DNA of 64,000 bases from Uloborus plumipes (Eukaryota > Arthropoda > Arachnida > Araneae > Uloboridae), in NCBI GenBank assembly GCA_038373865.1, contig JAXGGA010005851.1, positions 1 to 64,000 of the forward strand, given 5' to 3'. The position numbers were made by a program, and so were the translations under genes. Below are positions 56,401 through 64,000 of the stretch, in pieces (the stretch's first letter is position 1; each line of letters begins with the position of its first letter). Under the pieces are notes generated by a model. That model was not told where the DNA came from and did no database searches. It saw only the letters and a list, made by a program, of their open reading frames with translations.

Positions 56401-56459
56401 TGACATTTTCAGTTGATGTTTCCAGCAAAGAAAATAATTTAGCATCAATAGTAAAAGAG
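47438..56459 (+). CDS. KDSR: 3-ketodihydrosphingosine reductase, 5' exons (gene continues beyond the window)
   Basis: Exons are 47438-47533, 49538-49627, 54338-54394, 55890-55994 (uncertain cassette) and 56394-56459, all phase 0 with GT-AG borders. Exon 1 encodes a hydrophobic signal anchor (MMLIFIFVFFSTIFYLFL) followed by a basic cluster. Exon 2 has the short-chain dehydrogenase cofactor motif TGGSSGIG (residues 34-41; G35, G39, G41) and VTIIARS. Exon 3 continues AKLEKAKESLLLEL. The last exon gives KVLTFSVDVSS, the usual strand with the Asp of the cofactor pocket. The family reduces 3-ketodihydrosphingosine to dihydrosphingosine with NADPH on the cytosolic face of the ER in sphingolipid synthesis. 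The NAG and YxxxK catalytic exons are not found up to 64000, so the last intron exceeds 7.5 kb. Exon 55890-55994 has no counterpart in the family's usual alignment. Confidence 0.85.
47534..49537. other. KDSR intron 1
   Basis: AT-rich. A pogo-like left end (CAGTAAAAGCTTATGTATCC) may start at 48926. A hAT right-end relic lies at 49190-49276. Otherwise nothing recognised. Confidence 0.4.
49190..49276. mobile_element. Relic of the CAGGGGTGGCCAACC hAT family
   Basis: GCAGAGCTTTTTTTC...GTGGCACGC..CCCAAAAAGGTTAGCCATCCCT tracks the right end of the 7827-10312 element (GCTGAGCTTTTTCTC...AAAAAGGTTGGCCACCCCTG) with substitutions. Only this end survives. Confidence 0.6.
49910..52504. mobile_element. hAT-type element with subterminal AAAACCC repeats (KDSR intron 2)
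   Basis: Perfect 13-bp inverted termini CAGGGTTGGCAAA, flanked by a perfect 8-bp TSD CCTTCTCC (49902-49909 and 52505-52512). Dense AAAACCC(GG/CA) repeats follow each end, including a short tandem array at 52390-52460. No transposase seen. A second element is nested at 51132-52268. Confidence 0.9.
51132..52268. mobile_element. Palindromic MITE nested in the 49910-52504 hAT
   Basis: Termini ACACTGGTCGACA and inverse TGTCGACTAGTGT differ at one position, and flanking 8-mers TATTAATT/TATTAATC match at 7 of 8. Long internal inverted arms (about 51290-51600 and 51780-52080) include mirrored blocks such as TTTTCGCGCTGTAAAA and GACGTTTTAAA. Confidence 0.8.
52891..53160. mobile_element. 270-bp hAT-type MITE (KDSR intron 2)
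   Basis: Starts CAAGGGTGCATCC and ends in the near inverse GTATCCGCCCCTG, flanked by a perfect 8-bp TSD CTTTATAG (52883-52890 and 53161-53168). No coding sequence. Confidence 0.83.
53412..53490. repeat. Partial copy of the repeat at 44600-44860
   Basis: GCTGCAAAAATTGGAGGTTTTG and TTCGCTCACAG here match words in the same order at 44625-44660. Borders unknown. Confidence 0.4.
54418..54503. repeat. Solo left end of the Tc1-like element
   Basis: About 86 bp aligned with the left end of the 23282-24701 transposon, starting CACTGCTCGACATTGAAAAT, with several substitutions and one short gap. No right end and no transposase follow; a G-rich, unrelated repeat begins at the break. It is an older, truncated family member 24 bp downstream of a KDSR exon. 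Confidence 0.85.
54504..55889. other. KDSR intron 3
   Basis: A G-run (54520-54533) and a repeat-like stretch with CCCCACCAATATTTTGAAC at 54538-54556, then AT-rich sequence. The frames on both strands at 54908-55202 overlap each other and show no known domain. Confidence 0.35.
56057..56225. repeat. Possible pogo-like relic
   Basis: On the - strand AGTACTATCGGCCGCGCTTA is followed by TTCGATTAAGCGGGGA-type words, which are repeated at 56080 and 56148 on the + strand. This resembles decayed pogo termini; ends and duplication not resolved. Confidence 0.35.
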
Positions 56460-57044
56460 GTAAAAACTTTTTTAAGATTTCAATTTTTTTTTAATTGTCA
56501 AAAACTTAAAAACCTGAACTTTAACCAAGTTTATACAACATAAGAAAATGCATGCATCTATAGGGTCTTCATAAATGGTTTTGACAAAGTAATAGGGATG
56601 CATTCACGTATCGTGTCTTATAACCCTGTGAGTTACAAGTTATCTTATAATTGAGAACTCAATATTTCAATATCATTGAGAAACAAATATTTCACACTAT
56701 AAAGAATAACTTTATAACTCTGTAATTTCAATTTCAGTGTAAAAAATTTCTCTCTAACAGATGTTCTTTTCATTAAAAAGCTTTAAATTAAAGAAAAAAT
56801 GTAAACCCTTGTCTTGAAATTAATTAGTGAAGCATTACTGTTTTTTTTTGTATTACTACTATTAAAATCTGTCGCGTCTGTCTGTCTGTCCGAAGCTTGA
56901 ACTCCTCAAAAACAGCCGAGAGTAGAGAATCAAACATAGTACCATTTGACTCAAAATTTTCTGAGGAAGACAATAAGAGCAACCGCTTAATTCTACGACG
57001 CTAATTAGCTGAGATATTAATTAAAACGTTCATTAAATGTTTTG

Positions 57045-58025
57045 CCCTTTTTAAATTCCAAGACATTTATTTCTTTCCGTTGCCATTTTGAATTAAAACT
57101 TTAATTAAATTTCTTGCACTTTTCAAAATTCCAAGACATTTATTTCTTTCCGTTGCTATTTTAAATTAAAACGTTGATTAAGGCAGGAATTCAAGTGAGA
57201 CAGGCGATCGCAAATTACAATTGCTACTGGAAATGAATTACATTAGAACGTTTCTTGATACAAACATCGTGACGTCAGCGTGACGTTTGCCTATGAAAAA
57301 CGAGCTAGATAAAACGTCACAGCCTGCTTGGCGAATAAGAGGAGATCACTGACTGCTTGTGGGCTCTTATTGGCTCCACCCGTAGTGACGTCAGTGCCAA
57401 GTTAAGTTGATGATAATGTAATTCACTTCCAGTAGCGATTGCAATTCAAAGCGATTGCAATGGTGTTTCACTTGAATTCCTGCCTAAATTATTGAACTAT
57501 TTAAAATTCCACGACTTTTATTTCTTACCGTTGCCATTTTGAATAAAAACATTAATTAAATTATTGAACTATTTAAAATTCCGAAATTTTTATTTCTTGC
57601 CGTTGCCATTTTGAATCAAAACTTTAATTACATTATTGAACTATTTAAAATTCCAAGACATTTATTTCTTACCATTACCATCTTGAATTGAAACGTTAAT
57701 TAAATTATTGAACTATTTAAAATTCCATGACTTTTATTTCTTACCGTTGCCATTTTGTATTAAAATGTTAATTAAATTATTGAAATATTTAAAATTCCAA
57801 GACATTTATTTCTTACCATTGCCATTTTTAATAAAAAACGTTAATTAAATTATTGAACTATTTAAAATTCCAAAACTTTTATTTCTTGCCATTGCCATTT
57901 TGAATTAAAACTTTAATTAAATTATTGAACTATTTAAAATTCCAAGACTTTTATTTTTTACCGTTGCCATTTTGAATTAAAACGTTAATTAAGTTGTCGA
58001 ACTATTTAAACTTCAATGACTTTTA
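57045..58025. repeat. 72-bp tandem repeat array (about a dozen copies)
   Basis: The word TTTATTTCTT(A/T)CCGTTGCCA recurs about every 72 bp (57066, 57139, then 57517, 57589, 57661, 57733, 57804, 57878 and 57950), with AATTAAATTATTGAACTATT between. More decayed copies continue to about 58130. A 303-bp MITE splits the array. A (TGTC)n run precedes it at 56876-56890. Confidence 0.9.
57182..57484. mobile_element. Harbinger-like MITE inserted in the tandem array
   Basis: Inverted ends GGCAGGAATTCAAGTGA / TCACTTGAATTCCTGCC with a 3-bp TAA on each side (57179-57181, 57485-57487), the target type of PIF/Harbinger elements. Mirrored GCGATTGCAATT-like words lie inside. Much richer in GC than the array around it. 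Confidence 0.78.
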
Positions 58026-60147
58026 ATTTTTTCGGTTGTCATTTTGGATACGTGTTACAATAAAGTTCTAATAATTGTTTTTAGTAAGACTTTTATTTTT
58101 CTCGGTTGCCATTTTGAAAATGTATTTCCAAATAAAATTCTAATTGATGTTTTTAGCTGGGACTTTTTTTTGGCTGCGATCCAAATATTAAAATAACTTT
58201 TTCGTTTAGAATTTTGAAATTAATTTTACAGGACAAAAGCGTTTTGGAAATAATTGTTTTTGGTAGGGAATTTTATTTGTCATTTAGGGAGAGTGTTAAA
58301 TATGCGCTACTTGACATCGTTATTATTTCTGAGGAGGCATGTGCAAATAATTCGATTGACTTTTTGTAGGTCGGTGGTTAGGTAATCAAAAAAAAAAAAA
58401 AAATTGAATTCGGACGTAATTGGTGGAAAGCTGGAAATTTTTTTAATCTATTCCTTATGGGTCTGTAATGAATATCCTAAGTTTTCCCCCTCCTACTAAG
58501 TGAGCTTTCGCCACAGCTTACAAAATAGTGCCAAAAAACACCTGTTTTTTCATTAATACAACAATATCTCGAAAAGTACTCGTAAAAAAGCCATACATGC
58601 ATAAAGTAAATTTGTAGAACATAAAATTTTAAACAAAATGAGTACCCACAATATATACTTTTGTTAAATATTACGCACACAGCTTAATTTCAAAGTTCGA
58701 CATAAAATCGCCCATCACGCGTTTCAACCCTTTCCCGCTCATACAATACCTTTCCCACTCCCATTGTCCTTCACCGAACTCCCCCGAGAATAGAAGCCCC
58801 CAATACTAAAAACGGGGCGGTACTAGGAGGTGTTGTAGTAGAATAAAAGTGAGAATGAGTGGGTAAGAGTTTGCAGGTAAGGAGGGAGCGGAGACTAGAT
58901 AAAAGGTGAATTATGCTAACTCTTTCTCACTGTCATAACCCCACGCTCTCAACTAACCAGCTTCACGCCCTTCCTCCCTTCCTTCCATGATACCCCTTTT
59001 CACGAGTGGTACTTAATTATTTATATAACCTGCTCTATAATAAAGAAAGCATTGACACAATGACGTTAAAATGACAAAAAAAAAAAAAAGTGGGGACTGC
59101 AAGAGAAAGTGAGCAACATATCTACAATTGCATTTGTCTTAATTTTACATAAATTCTTCGATGTTTTTTCTCGAGATTACCTAAGCCTTTTCCTCAAATT
59201 TAACAATGTTTATCAAATGTGCATAAGAGCCAGACCATTTAACCATTCTCGGAAGATGAATTTAATGAGAATTTTTCCAAAATTCTAAATGTTAAAAATG
59301 ATCTTTCATTGCTGCAAGCTAGCATACCATAAAGCTTTTTTAAACGACATCTTTAATTCTGTATGTAATACAATAACTGAAATGTATTTAATAAAGATTC
59401 TTGCATCTGAGATCAAATTAAAAGAAATTGAAGATATAGTCCTATTTGGTCTTAAAAGATGATTGGAATATGTAAGTAAGAAATAAAATACTAATGGAGT
59501 TTCTAACTGCAATATATAATTCAAAATAATGTAGTGAATAATCAGTAACTAATCCAAAATTAACATCGGACTTGACCATTAACGTTGAGACTACATAGAA
59601 TCAGATGTGGAAGGTTTGTCAAGTGAATTATCATTTTTCTTAGAAATGGGAATGTATTGAATTGGGTCGGCCACTTCCGGTAATCAATTTTATTTTTTGC
59701 TCGCGACAGGGACCAAGTGTATCTCGTATAGAACACAGATTTATGACGTCCCAAGAATTTCTTCCCCTTAACTCAGAGAGGGTTCTTCCGCAGTTCATCA
59801 AGAATCACTTCAGCCCCAGGAAAAAAAACAAACATAACATCTGGGTTTGCTTTATGCAGCTTTGGAAGTGCTTATTGCCTCTTTAGCCATTTTGCGTCTT
59901 GTTTAGATTGTTGAAATGCCAGTACAGGTGTGTGTGTGTGTCAGAAAGCTATTTTGTTAAAAAATTTGTGCCGTTCGGACAGACTTAGTTATCTTTTTTA
60001 CAATTTGTTTATAAAAAAATGAATGTGTTGGAGTTTTGGAGAAGGCTATAACCCCGAAACTAGTTCCGTTGCTGCGCCACTGAATCGCTGTAGTGATTTG
60101 AAAATTTAATTCAATCATCGTTTCTGTGAGAACTATTTCAGAAAAAC
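58026..60147. other. KDSR intron 4 before the large open reading frame
   Basis: Degenerate tandem copies to about 58130, an A-tract at 58387-58403 and a C-rich patch at 58690-58830. No conserved gene. A (TG)n run at 59929-59941 lies 200 bp upstream of the large frame. A TTTCAG at 60137-60142 could be a splice acceptor just ahead of its ATG. Confidence 0.4.
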
Positions 60148-63100
60148 ATGAGTGTTTTGTGCATAATTTGTGACAAATCATCTACCGAAGGTGAAATGGT
60201 TGAAGTTAAAGAACGCGGACTTCAGAAATTCATTGAAAGCAGCCTTAGAAGAGGAGATAGAAAACATATTAAAATTAAAGAATTCACAATGGCTCTAGTG
60301 CATACAAAATGCCAAAAATCTTATACTAGAGAAAAAAGTGTTGTTGCTGCAGAAAAAGGGAAGATGAAAGCTTGCGTAACAAGATCAGATGTGCATAGCT
60401 TTGATTTTAAAATACACTGTGTACTTTGTGGTAAGGATGCCTCAGATGCGTTCCTCCAAAGCGAAACGAAAAAACCAATAAACAGACGTGAAAAAGTTCA
60501 TCGTGTGGAAACAACAGAATTTAGGAATCAAATTTTAAAAGCTGCCCAGAAAAGAGGTGATAAGTGGAGTGAAGAGGTTACCTTCCGAATCATGCACGTA
60601 AATGAACTCGTGAAAGTAGAAGGCAGATATCACAGTTCGTGTTTCAAAAACTTTTTGAAAATTACAACTGGTGCTACTGCTGGCCGTCCTCAAGTCGATG
60701 AGGTCACAGCTGCGTTTGAATATATCTGCCAACATTTGGAGGAAAATGAAGATGAATGCCAATTTTCCTTGAAAGATATATTGAAAGATTTTAGAGGGCA
60801 TATTCCAAGTGAAAAGGCGTTGAAAAAAAGATTGCAAGGCAAATATGGTCATGACATCATTATAACCGCAGGAAATAATAGAGAACCAATAATATGTTTC
60901 CGAAATACTGGATATAAGATTCTTTCAAATCAGTGGTATGAATCACGGAATAAAAATGAACAAGAGGAACGTCTTCGCGTTGTGGAAGCAGCTGCTAGCA
61001 TTATACTGGAAGATTTGAGGTCCATGGTACATTCAGTGGATCAGTATCCAAAACCAGATAGTTTTCTTAGTGATGTGGAAGAGGTAATACCAGAATCACT
61101 GATGGTTTTTCTAGAAAAAATTATAATGAAGGGTAAACGAGGAGACGAAGATAAAGGGTGAACCAAAATTATTTCAATTGCCCACGCTATTACTGCAGCT
61201 GCAAGACCTAGATCTTTCATATCCTCTTTACAGGTTGGTCTTGGTGCCTTTCTCTATAAAAATCACGGATCAAAATACGTTATAAACTTGCTTTATGCCA
61301 TGGGATTTTGCAGTAATTATGAAGAAGTGAGATTGTTCGAATTGTCTTGTCTAAGTCATCCATTAAGCGCAGTTCTGCCTGGGTCATTTTCACAGTACAT
61401 CTTTGATAATGCAGACGTGAATGTTGAAACTTTAGATGGATTTAATACTTTGCACGCAATGGGAGGAATTCAGTGTGTGACACCTGCAACCACTGCCTGT
61501 TCAGATAAAAAAATTGACAGGCTAAAGAAAATCAACACAACGAATATCGTCGGGGAATTCCCTACTATCCCAATCAAACCATTCCAAAAAACACATGGAC
61601 TTAAGAATGAAGTAATCCAGGATTTAGATGAAAAAAACCCTATCTCACATGCTGTCACACTTTTACCAAGTGATTTTGCATGGATACTTGCAAAGTGGAA
61701 AGGATGGACTGTTGCAGGTTGGAATGGCTTCATGGAAAAAAATACTTCTGGTAACGCTTACTCAAAATCACGTATTTTATATTTGCCTTTTATCAACTCT
61801 CCACCCAGCAGCTACGACACCATTCATACAGCACTTCTTTTTGCCAACGATAAATGTAAGTCTTCAAATCAGAAATGTTGCATTGTAACTTTTGATCAAC
61901 CTTTATACATGAAAGGTCGAGAAATTGTTGCCTCAAATCCTGAGCTTAGTTCAGTTGTACTCAGGCTTGGTGGTTTCCATCTCATCATGTCTTACTTGGG
62001 TGCCATTGGCTATGTAATGGATGGCAGTGGATTACAAGACGCCTTCAACGTCATATATGCAGCTGGATCTACTGAAAAAATGCTTTCAGGGCATGCCTAT
62101 TCAAGAGCAGTTAGGGCTCACATATTAGTTCACCTGGCAATGACCAAAATAATTCTCTCTCAAATTGTTATAAGCGCAGACGAACATGCAGCAGTTGAGG
62201 AAGTTCTTTGCAATATTGAAACTGTTCACACTGACCCAACTATAACAAGTTTGATAGGAAAACTCACACAAAAATTGAATGAACTTGAGAAAAATGGACC
62301 TACATCTAAATTGTGGGTTCAGTACCATCGCATGGTTACTATAATGAAGCAATTTATATATGCAGAAAGAAGTGGAAATTGGGATTTGCATCTAAAATCT
62401 GTACAAATGATGCTTCCCTATTTTCATTCAAGTGGACATTTGTTGTATGCAAAATCCAGCCACCTTTATTTGCAAGATATGATTGATTTGGAAGTCAGAC
62501 TTGATCCGAATGAATACAGAAAATTTGTCACTCAAGGGTTCTTCACAATTAGACGTTCTGATAAATTTTGGTCCGGCCTTTGGTCAGATATGACGATAGA
62601 ACAAACTCTTATGAGATCCATGAAGTCTACCGGAGGGTTGACTCGAGGACGAGGTATTTCTGACAGTACAATGGCCAAATGGATTCTCTCCATGCCAATT
62701 TTTGTAGAAATTGCTCAGAAAATTGAAGAGTTTTGTAACTTATCATCCACCTCGACTGAACAACATGTGGATGCAAGGGATTCAAGAATCGCAAGAGACG
62801 AGACAGATGTACAGAAACTGGTTGACTGGTTCTCATCCCATGACCCATTTCCAAATTTCGAACATCTTATGTCAATATCAAATGGTGTTGTGGCAGATGA
62901 AAGCATAAATTGCCACAATGCTTACGAAATTGGAATCGATTCATTGTCGAAAATTGTTGGTAATAACTTCGCGGAAGTTAAATTTAAAAGGAAAAACCGA
63001 GTAATGCCTATTCGTGCTTCCAGCTCTAAGGTGAAGGTTCATGATGAATTTATTCCTGTAAATCCTGACACAATTTTCAGAAGAATTTCACTCCTAAAAA

Positions 63101-64000
63101 AGTCAGATGAAGAGCTACAAAACTATTTTGCATTTGAGTTGGCACCTTATCCATTGTCATTATTTGATGAAGAAGGACTGCGTAAGACCCGCAAATTAGT
63201 ATTTTATGATTTGTTCTCTACTACTACTGACGTTGTTCAACTCAATACAGTACGTCATGTGGTTGATGGTGGATTTCTTTTACATAAGCTAGTATGGCAG
63301 AAAGGGGATTCATTTTCCTCTATTCTACAAAAATATGTTGATTACGTCAAAAGGCACTTCAATACAAATCCCACTATAGTTTTTGATGGCTATCCTGAAG
63401 ATATTGTAGAGAAAAGTACAAAATCAGCCGAACGCAACAGACGAACAAAGAAACACAAAGCTGGTTATGTAATATTTGACGAGTCGATGACAGCAACTAT
63501 GGCTCAAGAAAAATTCCTATCAAATGACAAGAACAAGAAACAACTTATTAATATGTTATGTACAAAATTTCAAAAAGAAGGTTTTGATGTGAAGCAAGCT
63601 GATGAAGATGCTGACTATTTAATTATAAAAACAGCTTTAGAAATTGAAAATGCTTCTCAATGTGTTATAGTCGTTGGTGAGGACATTGACCTCTTGGTAA
63701 TAATGGCAGCATCCACGACTTCCAGAAATGTTTTTTTCTTAAAGTCAGGCAGAGGTAAAGTAAACGACGCATTATATTGTGCAGCAACTCTGGACATTGC
63801 CCCATACATAAGGGATAATATTTTACTGCTGCATGCTTTCAGTGGTTGTGATACCACATCTGCTCTCTTCAGACAAGGGAAGAAGAAAATCATCAAAGTG
63901 TTAAAAAGTACCATGCTGCAACTAACTGCGAAAATTTTCCGTGATCAAAATGCATGCCCGAATGACATCGCTGAAGCAGGGCAAAAAATTTTAATCGCCT
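60148..64000 (+). CDS. Uncharacterised multidomain protein with FEN1/XPG-like (PIN) C-terminal region; one in-frame TGA; runs off the window
   Basis: One frame is open for 1284 codons with a single TGA at 61159-61161 (position 338). There is no intron. Two N-terminal modules look zinc-binding: C5xxC8...H52xxC55 and C91xxC94...H162xxC165. A long middle part shows no domain I recognise (for example GFHLIMSYLGAIGYVMDGSG). The C-terminal region has TIVFDGYP (D1080), ADEDADYLI (E1153, D1156), VVGEDIDLLV (E1178, D1179, D1181) and HAFSGCDTTSALF (D1235). This order and spacing of acids is that of FEN1/XPG-family PIN nucleases (VFDGxP, EAE/D, xEDxDxL, GCDY). From memory, similar proteins are multi-copy and unnamed in invertebrate genomes. 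Lack of introns and a location inside a KDSR intron, same strand, suggest a mobile or retroposed origin. The TGA means a recent loss, a sequence error, or recoding. No terminal repeats are visible in the window. Confidence 0.75.

Noticed and set aside
57045..58025. CRISPR-like array
   Set aside because: Units are head-to-tail copies without unique spacers, in an animal intron.
61159..61161. Selenocysteine reading of the TGA
   Set aside because: No SECIS element could be seen within the window and the family is not known for selenocysteine. A Trp-to-stop change is simpler.

Overview
This is an AT-rich, intron-rich, repeat-dense animal nuclear genome window. Long introns packed with hAT, Tc1/mariner, pogo-like and Helitron DNA transposons, a CR1/Jockey-type LINE and a tRNA-derived SINE point to an arthropod. 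A chelicerate such as a spider is my best guess, but nothing here proves the species. There is no sign of bacterial or organellar DNA.

Three conserved host genes can be rebuilt exon by exon, and every junction keeps the reading frame. RRP15 (ribosomal RNA processing, + strand, 4 exons, 241 aa) lies at 392-7395. Akt/protein kinase B (- strand, 11 coding exons, 500 aa) lies at 44401 down to 13837, tail-to-tail with RRP15. KDSR (3-ketodihydrosphingosine reductase, + strand) starts at 47438, head-to-head with Akt about 3 kb away. Its 5' exons reach 56459 and the rest lies beyond the window. The three genes act in separate pathways (ribosome assembly, insulin/growth signalling, sphingolipid synthesis) and show no operon-like link.

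Most remaining sequence is transposons, many with intact target-site duplications (TSDs), so insertion order can be read. RRP15 intron 1 holds a 776-bp Helitron whose 3' end was split by a hAT element that itself carries another hAT. A third hAT, with a 640-bp palindromic element inside it, lies between RRP15 and Akt. Akt introns hold a 775-bp palindromic mariner derivative, a 1.9-kb near-perfect palindrome, an intact Tc1-like element with a complete 343-aa transposase, two small TA-flanked MITEs, and a 142-bp near-perfect hairpin. They also hold a 13.2-kb nest: an old hAT hit by two other hATs and a pogo-like element, one of those hATs hit by a LINE, and that LINE hit by a SINE. KDSR introns hold a 2.6-kb hAT with a nested element, a 270-bp MITE, a solo Tc1 end and a 72-bp tandem array hit by a Harbinger-like MITE.

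The last 3.85 kb (60148-64000) is an intronless reading frame broken by a single TGA. It encodes a large uncharacterised protein with two N-terminal CxxC...HxxC modules and a C-terminal region whose acidic residues are spaced like a FEN1/XPG (PIN-like) nuclease. It is the best candidate here for an undescribed system.
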